8,184 nt of DNA, taken from an uncultured Oscillospiraceae bacterium. Lineage in GTDB: Bacteria > Bacillota > Clostridia > Oscillospirales > Ruminococcaceae. Made by a program: the position numbers and the translations under genes. The stretch is taken from positions 1 to 8,184 of the forward strand of contig USLH01000107.1 of NCBI GenBank assembly GCA_900555435.1, written 5' to 3'. Of the stretch, positions 1 to 6,579 are shown piece by piece. Under the pieces are notes generated by a model. It was given only the letters and a program-made list of their open reading frames with translations, was not told where the DNA came from and ran no database searches. How positions within the stretch are numbered: position 1 is the stretch's first letter; each line of letters opens with the position of its first letter.

Positions 1-372
1 CCGCTCGAAAACGATGTCCCGGCAGTACTGCTCCTCGCCTTTGGGGCAGAAGAAACTGAACATCCGGATGCGCTCCGTCTGTAAAATATGAGCCAGCTCA
101 AGCGTATGCTTGAAAACGTCCAGATGCGGGGCAAACGCTTCACCCACACTGATTTTTCCAAGGGGAGAACCGATACTCCAGACCCGGATCCCGCCATCGT
201 CCAGCTGCTTTTTCAGCTCTTTGGCTTCCTCACAGGTCAAATCGGTAATGTTTTTCTCTCCTACGCCCCGAAGTTCAATTCCGGGAATCCCGTTCTCCTG
301 AAGAGCCCGGATCTGCTCCGATACTTCCGCACCGGCTTCATCGGCAAATGCCGCAAGAGTAAATTCACTCAT
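1..372 (-). CDS. Sugar phosphate isomerase/epimerase-like TIM-barrel protein (3' end outside window)
   Basis: The first 124 codons of a gene read leftward and continue past the window edge without a stop. The product begins MSEFTLAAFADEAG and continues with an EQIRALQENGIPGIELRG segment, then an EAKELKKQLDDGGIRVWSIGSPLGK segment. This strand-helix-strand pattern, with an 'IELR' strand followed by a 'G-I-x-V-x-S-I-G-S-P' strand, is typical of the N-terminal half of xylose-isomerase-like (AP-endonuclease 2 family) barrels. These act as sugar or sugar-phosphate isomerases/epimerases in the cytoplasm. The start is supported by AGGAGA at 378-383, five bases before the ATG. Only 11 bp separate it from the uxaC stop, so it is the second gene of the uxaC operon and probably acts in uronate or related sugar catabolism. 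The substrate cannot be read from the sequence, and the metal-binding residues of the C-terminal half are not visible. Confidence 0.85.
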   Translation of the reverse strand, partial: MSEFTLAAFADEAGAEVSEQIRALQENGIPGIELRGVGEKNITDLTCEEAKELKKQLDDGGIRVWSIGSPLGKISVGEAFAPHLDVFKHTLELAHILQTERIRMFSFFCPKGEEQYCRDIVFER

Positions 373-383
373 ATAGTTCTCCT

Positions 384-1757
384 TTATTTAAGGTAATTTT
401 TCAGGTTGTCATGATACACACCGGCAACCAGCTTCAAAGCGTTCTCATCATCGACGAACTCCCCGTCCTCAATCCACTGTCCGATCACCGAGGCGAAGAT
501 CCGACGGAAATAGTCATGCCGTGCATAAGAAAGGAAGCTGCGGGAGTCGGTGAGCATTCCCAAGAATTTGCTCAGATCGCTTACCTCGGCAATGTTCTCA
601 ATCTGCTCAATGATGCCCCGCTTGTGGTCACAGAACCACCAGGCAGCCCCGCAGATCACGCCCCGGAAACTGCCGGAAGCTGCCGCAAGAGCCGGGCAGG
701 CCATACCGTTCAAAGAATAAAGGATGGTCTTCGGCAGGCTGTTTTCCTGCTCGCAGCGATCCAGAACCGCACAGACATCTTTAACAGGAACCGGATCGCC
801 CACGCAGTCTCCACCGCAATCAGCGCCTAATAAGTGAAACAGCCGGGTACTGGCGTTGCGCTTAGCACCTAAGTGCCACTGCATGACCAGATTGTGCTTT
901 TTATATTCCCCGGCCAGCCAGACGAAGCAGTAGCCCAGGAAGCGGTCATATGCTTCGTCAGAGATTTCCTTGCCTTTCAGCGCTGCCGCAAACGCAGCAG
1001 CTGCCTCTTCCTCCGTGCCGATGGAAGAGGGGAAGCCTTCGATGCCCACGTCGGTGAACCGGCAGCCCAGACTGCAGAAATAGTCAAGTCTCTTGGAAAC
1101 CGCCTGCTTTAATGCCGCAAAATCGCTGATGGTCAACTCTGCTGCCGCAGAAAGCCGGGCAATGTAGTCGGTATAGCCGGGCTTCCGGATGCTCAGAAGG
1201 GCATCGGGGCGGAAAGCAGGCGTAACTGTCGTTGCGAAGCTCTTGTCAGCGGCAATGAGTTTATGGTATTCCAGCGTGTCCGCCGGATCATCCGTAGTAG
1301 ACAGATACTCCACATTTGCACCGGTAATCAGCTTCCGGGGAGACAAATGCTTTTCCCGGATGACTGCATTGGCACGTTCCCGAATAGAACCGGCAGTCTC
1401 GCCGTTTAAAACGGTATCGATCCCAAAGAACAGCCGCAGCTCCATATGCGTCCAGTGATAAAGAGGATTTCCGGCCGCCGTAGCCAGCGCCTCAGCGTAT
1501 TTCTGAAACTTTTCGCCCCAGGAAGCATCGCCGGTGATGTATTTCTCGTCAATGCCATGGCAGCGCATCAGCCGCCATTTATAATGGTCGCCGCCTAAAA
1601 ACATTTCCCCGATGTCAGAAAACTCCCGATCCTCATAGATCTCCTTGGGAGAAAGATGGCAGTGATAGTCAATAATGGGAAGATCCTTGCAGGCATTGTA
1701 CAGCCGAACCGCCGTGTCGTTGGCCAGCAGGTAACGAGGCCCCATAAAATCGCTCAT
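384..1757 (-). CDS. uxaC: Uronate isomerase (glucuronate/galacturonate isomerase)
   Basis: Converts D-glucuronate to D-fructuronate and D-galacturonate to D-tagaturonate, the first cytoplasmic step of hexuronate breakdown. The 457-aa product is close to the family's usual ~470 aa. Visible family marks are the metal-binding DYHCHL motif (H32, H34), GDHYKWRLMR (57-65), GNPLYHWTHMELR (96-108), STTDDP (153-158), FRPD (182-185), VMQWHLGAKRN (291-301) and GMLTDSRSFLSYARHDYFRR (400-419), whose D404 and R406 correspond to the catalytic Asp/Arg pair of the family. The ATG at 1757 is preferred: it gives the N-terminus MSDFMGPRYLL, which aligns with known UxaC starts, and has GGAG at 1765-1768 seven bases upstream. 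An in-frame ATG at 1814 overlaps the -10 box and should lie outside the transcript. One oddity is the segment after LYSLN (N350), which reads GMACPALAAASGSF where relatives, as I recall them, have a PxDN-type loop. Confidence 0.96.
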   Translation of the reverse strand: MSDFMGPRYLLANDTAVRLYNACKDLPIIDYHCHLSPKEIYEDREFSDIGEMFLGGDHYKWRLMRCHGIDEKYITGDASWGEKFQKYAEALATAAGNPLYHWTHMELRLFFGIDTVLNGETAGSIRERANAVIREKHLSPRKLITGANVEYLSTTDDPADTLEYHKLIAADKSFATTVTPAFRPDALLSIRKPGYTDYIARLSAAAELTISDFAALKQAVSKRLDYFCSLGCRFTDVGIEGFPSSIGTEEEAAAAFAAALKGKEISDEAYDRFLGYCFVWLAGEYKKHNLVMQWHLGAKRNASTRLFHLLGADCGGDCVGDPVPVKDVCAVLDRCEQENSLPKTILYSLNGMACPALAAASGSFRGVICGAAWWFCDHKRGIIEQIENIAEVSDLSKFLGMLTDSRSFLSYARHDYFRRIFASVIGQWIEDGEFVDDENALKLVAGVYHDNLKNYLK

Positions 1758-1802
1758 ACGATCGCTCCGTTCTTTGATAAATTCCACCTTTCGGTCTATT
1801 TC

Positions 1803-1831
1803 ATTATACCGCACCTTTTTTTACAATCCAA
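1803..1831 (-). promoter_or_regulatory. Sigma-A-type promoter of the uxaC operon
   Basis: On the minus strand a -35 TTGGAT (1826-1831) and a perfect -10 TATAAT (1803-1808) are separated by exactly 17 bp that include a run of seven A. Transcription should begin near 1796, leaving a leader of about 40 nt before the ATG at 1757. No hairpin operator of a GntR or LacI type was recognised around it. Confidence 0.75.
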
Positions 1832-1858
1832 TTGCAGAAACCAGCAAGGATGATTGTG

Positions 1859-1898
1859 ATTCTTGACATCTTCCCTCAAAAATTCTTGACACTTCCCC
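1859..1898. repeat. Short tandem duplication of the -35 segment
   Basis: ATTCTTGACA occurs at 1859-1868 and again at 1882-1891, a period of 23 bp. The likeness continues as (T)CTTCCC after each copy, so about 16 bases are duplicated. The second copy supplies the -35 box of the promoter of the membrane-bound MerR gene. The first has no -10 box at a usual distance, because the second TTGACA sits where the -10 would be. It could be a second regulator-binding half or a relic of slippage. Confidence 0.6.
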
Positions 1899-1916
1899 TA
1901 CGTCAGGGTTTAACAT
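1886..1916 (+). promoter_or_regulatory. MerR-type promoter with 19-bp spacer and internal operator
   Basis: A perfect -35 TTGACA (1886-1891) is followed after 19 bp by TAACAT (1911-1916). The spacer holds CCCCTACGTCAGGG, with the dyad CCCT-N5-AGGG at 1897-1909. Elongated 19-20-bp spacers with a dyad between the two boxes are the hallmark of promoters that MerR-family proteins activate by distorting DNA. Since the first gene downstream is itself a MerR-family member, autoregulation is the simplest reading (inference). The predicted start near 1923 leaves a very short leader carrying AAAGGAGG at 1924-1931. Confidence 0.7.
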
Positions 1917-1938
1917 AGAGATCAAAGGAGGCGTTTTC

Positions 1939-2892
1939 ATGCAGATCAAGGACGTCTGCCGCCGGACCGGCCTCACTGAACGAGCCGTGCGGTTTTATAT
2001 CGAAAAGGAGCTCCTTTCTCCGGAAAAAACCTGGCGGAACGGCCGGGAATACCTGAACTTTTCCGAGAAAGACCTCTGCGCCCTGAACCAGATTGCCAGG
2101 CTCCGGCGGCGCTTTTTCACCCTGGAGGAGATCAAAACCATGCAGACCCGCCCGGATCAGATCGGCGAAGTCCTCGCCGCCTACCGCACCGGACTTCAAT
2201 CCGAGACCCAGGACCGGCAAACTGCCCTTTCCCTGGCCGATGCCCTCCAAGGTGAGGAATTCCCGGACCTGACCTCCTTCTGCCGCCGCCTGGACCAGGA
2301 GACTGGACGCCGGAACTCCGCTCAGCCGGACATCTGCCCCAACTTCCGCCGCTTGGACGGCGACTCCCCGGAGGAACGGGAAGCCGCCCTGTCTGAGTGG
2401 TCCCAACAGGAGCAAAGAAGGAAGAAAAAGGTGCGGCTCAGGTATATCCTGGGTACGATTCTGGCCGTGAGTCTTCTGACCGCCGCCTTGGGAAGCTATG
2501 AGATCTGGTACTGCAACAACCGCCAAGGCTCCTCCATCTTCACTAGCCTTTGGGAGATGGAAGTCACCGCCAAAGGCATCAGCTCCGACCGGGTGCCCCT
2601 CTACTGGCTGGATATCCAGATTCCGGAAATGGAAGCAACCGCCCTGGGCATCCCCTCTGCCTTCCGCCTGAACCTCTCCGGAGACTCCGCTGAAGTCGTC
2701 TGGAACGGTGCGGTCTATGATCACCCCTACCCCATGGCCTACCTGCAGATTTTCCTCCCTAACCGCTGGAAAAAGTCCGCCGGACTGACCGGGACTACTG
2801 ACTTAAACGCCCTGATTGAGGCCGCCCTGAGAGACCCCCAAGCCCGGGTCGATTTCGTCCGCCTGGAAGGCTTCCAGGGTGAGGACCGCTGA
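1939..2892 (+). CDS. Membrane-anchored MerR-family transcriptional regulator
   Basis: The 317-aa product starts with a MerR-type winged helix-turn-helix: IKDVCRRTGLTERAVRFYIEKELLSP (3-28), a wing around WRNGREYLNF (32-41), and a second helical pair, LCALNQIARLRRRFFTLEEIKTM (46-68). A helical, charged stretch (about 72-165) follows and ends in the basic run RRKKKVRLR (160-168). Next comes one hydrophobic segment, about 169-187 (YILGTILAVSLLTAALGSY), which looks like a single membrane span. The remaining ~130 residues form a domain I do not recognise, rich in aromatic and beta-type sequence; under the positive-inside rule it would lie outside the cell. AAAGGAGG at 1924-1931, seven bases before the ATG, fixes the start. 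Ordinary MerR proteins are soluble and shorter, so this layout suggests a one-component sensor that binds DNA at the membrane. The targets are probably its own promoter and perhaps the MoxR operon downstream (inference). Confidence 0.88.
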   Translation: MQIKDVCRRTGLTERAVRFYIEKELLSPEKTWRNGREYLNFSEKDLCALNQIARLRRRFFTLEEIKTMQTRPDQIGEVLAAYRTGLQSETQDRQTALSLADALQGEEFPDLTSFCRRLDQETGRRNSAQPDICPNFRRLDGDSPEEREAALSEWSQQEQRRKKKVRLRYILGTILAVSLLTAALGSYEIWYCNNRQGSSIFTSLWEMEVTAKGISSDRVPLYWLDIQIPEMEATALGIPSAFRLNLSGDSAEVVWNGAVYDHPYPMAYLQIFLPNRWKKSAGLTGTTDLNALIEAALRDPQARVDFVRLEGFQGEDR

Positions 2893-2944
2893 CCACCCAG
2901 AGAAAATATCTGCCAAAACTCACCCACCTTGTCTAAAATGAAAC

Positions 2945-2973
2945 TGGACTTTTCCCCCAAAAACGTGTATAAT
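2945..2973 (+). promoter_or_regulatory. Sigma-A-type promoter of the MoxR operon
   Basis: TGGACT (2945-2950) and a perfect TATAAT (2968-2973) are spaced by 17 bp; transcription should begin near 2980, about 24 nt before the MoxR start. There is no terminator-like hairpin between the MerR gene stop (2892) and this promoter, so read-through from the upstream gene is also possible. Confidence 0.7.
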
Positions 2974-3003
2974 GAAACCACTACTTCTTATGGAGGCGCA
3001 TCT

Positions 3004-3963
3004 ATGGATTGCAAACAAGTCCAGTCTCTGGCCGAGACCTTAAAGCAGAACATTTCCACCGTTATTTCCGGAAAGGATCCCGTCATTGAAAAAGTGATCC
3101 TTTCTTTGCTCTGCAGTGGTCATATCCTGCTGGAAGACATTCCCGGAACCGGTAAAACCACCCTTGCCAAAGCGTTGGCCAAATCCATCCGCTGCGGCTT
3201 CAAACGGGTGCAGTTTACCCCGGATCTTCTCCCCTCCGATCTGACCGGCATCAATTTCTTCAACCAAAAAGAAGGCGAATTCGTCTTTAAAAAGGGCTCC
3301 GTTTTCACCAATATCCTGCTGGGCGACGAGATAAACCGTGCCACTCCCCGGACCCAGTCCAGTCTTTTGGAGTGCATGGAAGAAGGGCAGGTTTCCGTAG
3401 ACGGCGTCACTTATGCCTTAGACAAACCCTTCCTCGTGATCGCAACCCAAAACCCCATTGAGATCCAAGGCACCTTCCCATTGCCGGAAGCCCAGTTGGA
3501 TCGGTTCTTCGTCCGGCTGAAAATGGGCTACCCCGATACGGAAAGCGAAACCCGGATGCTCACAGGCCGTGTTTCTCAGAATCCGTTGGATGCCTTAGCT
3601 CCAGTGCTTTCCGGCGAAGAAATCGTGGAAGCACAGGCCGCCGTCCGAATGGTCAAAGTGGGACAGGCCGTAGCCTCCTATATCGTCCGTCTTGCGGAAG
3701 CGACCCGGAATCACGAGAAGATCAGGCTGGGCGTCAGCCCCCGGGGTGCTCTCGCCCTGATGCATGGCGCACAGGCTCACGCCGCTATGGCAGGCCGGGA
3801 TTTTGCGGAGCCGGAAGACGTAAAAGCGGTAGCGGCGGATATTTGGTGCCACCGCCTGATCTGCCGGGGCTTCAGTCTTTCTCAGACAGCGGAAGCGCCT
3901 GCCGAAATCCTTTCGCAGATCCTTCGTCAGGTGGAAGCTCCCACGGAGCCTGCCTCCCTTTGA
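3004..3963 (+). CDS. MoxR-family AAA+ ATPase
   Basis: A 319-aa cytoplasmic ATPase of the MoxR group, a normal length for the family. Motifs in order are Walker A in EDIPGTGKTTLAKALA (44-59; K51, T52), the MoxR-type segment RVQFTPDLLPSDLTG (68-82), Walker B with catalytic acid in NILLGDEINR (103-112; D108, E109), sensor 1 in VIATQNP (145-151), the arginine-finger region EAQLDRFF (162-169) and a sensor-2 arginine in LGVSPRGALAL. MoxR proteins act as chaperone-like ATPases that help mature or activate protein complexes, usually with von Willebrand A-type partners encoded nearby; here the partner would be the DUF58 protein 18 bp downstream. The ATG at 3004 has GGAGG at 2992-2996. An in-frame ATG at 2929 lies upstream of the promoter and is unlikely to be used. 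The substrate is unknown. Confidence 0.95.
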   Translation: MDCKQVQSLAETLKQNISTVISGKDPVIEKVILSLLCSGHILLEDIPGTGKTTLAKALAKSIRCGFKRVQFTPDLLPSDLTGINFFNQKEGEFVFKKGSVFTNILLGDEINRATPRTQSSLLECMEEGQVSVDGVTYALDKPFLVIATQNPIEIQGTFPLPEAQLDRFFVRLKMGYPDTESETRMLTGRVSQNPLDALAPVLSGEEIVEAQAAVRMVKVGQAVASYIVRLAEATRNHEKIRLGVSPRGALALMHGAQAHAAMAGRDFAEPEDVKAVAADIWCHRLICRGFSLSQTAEAPAEILSQILRQVEAPTEPASL

Positions 3964-3981
3964 TGCGAAAGGAGACGCCTT

Positions 3982-5121
3982 ATGGAAGTAGTTGCCCTTG
4001 CGCTGGTGTGTCTCCTGGCAGTCTGGCTGGAAAACGTTCTTTACCGGAAAAACGCCTTCAAGGGATTGTCCTATCGCTGCTATCTCAGTCGTTCACAGGT
4101 CTTTGAAGGAGAAGAGATCGAGCTAATTGAAGAGATCGAAAACCGAAAATGGCTTCCTCTCCCCTGGTTTAAATCGGAGATCACCGTTTCACGCTGGCTG
4201 GAATTTGCCGGAGCCCAGTCCCAGCTTACCGACCGCCAGCGCTTCGTTCCCAGTTTTTTCATGCTGAAAAGCTATCAACGGGTCAGCCGCCGCTGGAAAG
4301 TAAGGTGTCTGAAACGAGGCGAATATTCCGTGGAGCAGATCGTTCTGGTCACCACGGATCTGCTGGGAAATCTGACTCTTTCCCAAGGTGCAAAAGCGGG
4401 TGCAACGGTTCTGGTCCTCCCCCGTCCCTTGACCGAAGACGAGCTTCAGGTCACCCCTCGCAGCTTCACCGGTGACATTGTTGTCCGCCGAAGCCTTCTG
4501 GAGGATCCGTTTTCCATTGCCGGCGTCCGGGAATACACCCAACGGGAGCCAATGAACCGGATTCACTGGGCAGCCACCGCCCGGGAGCAGAGACTGATGA
4601 TCTACAACAACGACTCAACCTCCCGGCAAAACCTCACGGTGATCCTTAATATGCAGTCCCGGGAATTTGAACAGTTTCGGGCCATTGACGAGGAAACCAT
4701 GGAATGTGCCATCCGGATCTGTGCCGGGCTTTTTGAATCGGCTCTGAATGCCGGAATGCCCCTGTGCTTTGTCACCAATGCCTCTACTGATGACACCCGT
4801 TCCACTATTTTCACCAATGAATTCTGGGGGGTGGAACACATAGAAAGCCTTTGGCAGCTTCTAGCCCGATTGAATCTGACCAGTACAGAGGATTTTCCTA
4901 TCTTTTTAGGCGACAACTACCATGCGATCCAATCCACGGATATTGTCCTGGTCACCGCCTACTTAAGTGAGCGGGTATTGGAATTTGTCTGGAGAAAGCA
5001 GGCGGACGGGATCCGGGTAAAAGTGATCCTTCTGGGTGATGTTTCCGATCATACAGATGTCTCTGCCTGTGACTTGCTGCAGCTGATGCCCCAAGAGGTA
5101 AAAAAGGAGGCAGCCTTATGA
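3982..5121 (+). CDS. DUF58 domain protein, membrane-anchored, von Willebrand A-like
   Basis: The 379-aa product begins with a hydrophobic segment (about 2-19, VVALALVCLLAVWLENVL), probably a membrane anchor. A beta-rich region follows (about 30-165; EGEEIELIEEIENR and RCLKRGEYSVEQIVLVTTDLLG). The DUF58 signature is clear: EDPFSIAGVREYTQREPMNRIHWAATAREQRLMI (174-207), with D175, G181, R183, R193, H195 and W196. The von Willebrand A-like part then starts at about 218 as LTVILNMQS. The position that carries the DxSxS metal-binding motif in canonical vWA domains reads LNMQS, so metal binding is probably lost. AAAGGAG at 3968-3974 marks the start. The gene lies 18 bp after the MoxR gene and overlaps the next gene by four bases (ATGA), so the three are probably co-translated. 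MoxR and DUF58 proteins are thought to work as a pair at the envelope; the molecular job is not established. Confidence 0.93.
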   Translation: MEVVALALVCLLAVWLENVLYRKNAFKGLSYRCYLSRSQVFEGEEIELIEEIENRKWLPLPWFKSEITVSRWLEFAGAQSQLTDRQRFVPSFFMLKSYQRVSRRWKVRCLKRGEYSVEQIVLVTTDLLGNLTLSQGAKAGATVLVLPRPLTEDELQVTPRSFTGDIVVRRSLLEDPFSIAGVREYTQREPMNRIHWAATAREQRLMIYNNDSTSRQNLTVILNMQSREFEQFRAIDEETMECAIRICAGLFESALNAGMPLCFVTNASTDDTRSTIFTNEFWGVEHIESLWQLLARLNLTSTEDFPIFLGDNYHAIQSTDIVLVTAYLSERVLEFVWRKQADGIRVKVILLGDVSDHTDVSACDLLQLMPQEVKKEAAL

Positions 5122-6524
5122 AACAGGTACCTCTTTTCCGTGTTTTAAAAGTGCTGGCGACCATCTGCCTTTCCCTAACGATCCTGCCGGTGCTGATGGG
5201 GCTATGCGCTTCTTTCGGTATCCGGGGCGATGGCTCTTTCTGGAGTGGACAGATTCTTTTGCTTACCCTTAGCAGCACTCTGGGACTTCTTTGGAAGACC
5301 CTTTTGCATCCTCGTATTGTGAAAAGCTGTGGCTTAGGATTGATCCTCGCCAATTTTCTAAGTGCGCTTTTGGCTCTTCTTTTCGCCCTGCTGGAGATGC
5401 TGCTGTTCTTTCCCCTGCTCCCCCAGCCGCTGCAGTTTTACCGCTTCACCTATTTCCCCTTTGGAGCATCCGGAATCGGAGCTGCTTTTCTCTGCGGAAG
5501 CCTTGCTGCCGAACGGCAGTACGGCAATATCCTCACCAATTATTTTTTCGGGATCCTCACCGGTGCCGACTGTCTCTGTGTCTTTTTAGCATGGTGCCTG
5601 AAATGGGAGATCAGCAGTGCCACGCTTGCCATTTGTTATCTGCTGACCGCCGGGGTTTCTGCCCTGTGCCGAAATCAGTCCGGAATTGACTTTCTGATGC
5701 AGCGCAGAAAACATGATTTAAGCCATCTTCCCGTAAAAATGCGCTGGTACAGTCTTGCTCTGACCGCCGGAGGCTTCGGGCTGGTTCTGGCAGGATTCTT
5801 ATTCCGTAACCAAATTGCTGGCGGGATTCACTGGTTTCTAAACGTTCTGAAGGAAGGCATTTCCGCCCTACTCAGATACTTGACAAGGGGCGAAGGCTCG
5901 AAAGAAACACCTCTGGAATCGGGAGGATCTTCTCAATTGGAACGCCTTCCGCCTTACGAGGAACCCGGCAATGGAAGCCTTTTTTGGACGATCTTCGGCT
6001 GGCTTATGCTGGTCGGTGCCATAATTGGCATTTACTATTATCGCCGTGAGATCGCTGCTTTCTTCCGAACTATCTGGCTGAAATTGAAAACATTTTTGGC
6101 AAAGCTCTTTCTCCACCGTGGAAAAGCCGCACGCAGCAACGAACTGACTGGCAGTTATGAGGATGACGTAGTCAGTCTCCCCCGGATCCCCGCCGCTCCT
6201 GCGGAGAAAAAGCAAAAGCCCTACGATCTTCGACTCTGGCGGAAGGAATATCGGGCTTATCAAAGGCTACCGGAGGGATCTGAAAAGCTGCGGAAAGGAT
6301 ACCGCTTAATACTTCTCTGCTTTCTTTTGAAAAGGATCCCTCTGCTTCCCTCGGATACGCCGGAAGAGATCTTCAAAAAGGCAGAGAGCCGAGTTCCTTC
6401 TGATCTTCTCCGAAAAGTGACCGACAGCTATCAAAAGACCCGATACGGCGAGCTCACACCGAATGTGGCGGATCTGACAGCACTTTCTCAGTTGCTGGAG
6501 GACTGCTGCCGAAAAGAACCGTAA
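5118..6524 (+). CDS. Polytopic membrane protein with DUF4129-like C-terminal tail
   Basis: The 468-aa product has about eight hydrophobic segments: roughly 11-31, 43-63, 70-101 (long), 112-129, 138-160, 166-184, 211-229 and 288-308. A hydrophilic stretch (about 257-285) separates the seventh and eighth. The tail from about 320 is probably cytoplasmic. It ends in a helical region (RKEYRAYQRLPEG 375-387, LPSDTPEEIFKKAES 410-424, VTDSYQKTRYGEL 434-446) that resembles DUF4129, the domain usually found at the end of TgpA-type transglutaminase membrane proteins beside MoxR and DUF58 genes. I see no transglutaminase domain: there is no room for one between the last two spans, and no Cys/His/Asp signature. 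The start codon overlaps the DUF58 stop (ATGA), with AAAAAGGAGG at 5100-5109 as ribosome binding site. A terminator begins six bases after the stop, so this is the last gene of the operon. Confidence 0.85.
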   Translation: MKQVPLFRVLKVLATICLSLTILPVLMGLCASFGIRGDGSFWSGQILLLTLSSTLGLLWKTLLHPRIVKSCGLGLILANFLSALLALLFALLEMLLFFPLLPQPLQFYRFTYFPFGASGIGAAFLCGSLAAERQYGNILTNYFFGILTGADCLCVFLAWCLKWEISSATLAICYLLTAGVSALCRNQSGIDFLMQRRKHDLSHLPVKMRWYSLALTAGGFGLVLAGFLFRNQIAGGIHWFLNVLKEGISALLRYLTRGEGSKETPLESGGSSQLERLPPYEEPGNGSLFWTIFGWLMLVGAIIGIYYYRREIAAFFRTIWLKLKTFLAKLFLHRGKAARSNELTGSYEDDVVSLPRIPAAPAEKKQKPYDLRLWRKEYRAYQRLPEGSEKLRKGYRLILLCFLLKRIPLLPSDTPEEIFKKAESRVPSDLLRKVTDSYQKTRYGELTPNVADLTALSQLLEDCCRKEP

Positions 6525-6529
6525 ACAGA

Positions 6530-6579
6530 AAGGCCCCCGGTTTGTCAGTTTTACCTGCAAACCGGGGGCCTTCTATTTT
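6530..6579. terminator. Rho-independent terminator between convergent genes, probably bidirectional
   Basis: A perfect 15-bp stem (AAGGCCCCCGGTTTG at 6530-6544 with its complement at 6558-6572) encloses a 13-base loop. On the plus strand it is followed by CTATTTTA, ending transcription of the MoxR-DUF58-DUF4129 operon. On the minus strand the exit sequence TTCTGTTTA is also fairly T-rich, so the same stem can stop the convergent HEAT-repeat gene, whose stop codon lies at 6578-6580. Confidence 0.93.

Noticed and set aside
411..830. 139-aa open frame antisense to uxaC
   Set aside because: It is a shadow frame within a well-conserved gene, with no ribosome binding site and no recognisable domain.
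1758..1814. Upstream start for uxaC at 1814 (19 extra residues)
   Set aside because: That ATG overlaps the TATAAT box and lies upstream of the predicted transcription start; the extra residues do not match UxaC N-termini, while the ATG at 1757 does and has GGAG upstream.
1903..2724. 273-aa open frame on the minus strand
   Set aside because: It lies antisense inside the membrane-bound MerR gene. It is a product of GC-rich codon structure, has no ribosome binding site and gives no recognisable protein, whereas the plus-strand frame has a clear MerR head.
2929..3003. Upstream start for the MoxR gene at 2929
   Set aside because: It precedes the promoter at 2945-2973 and lacks a good ribosome binding site; the ATG at 3004 has GGAGG at the right distance and gives a standard MoxR N-terminus.
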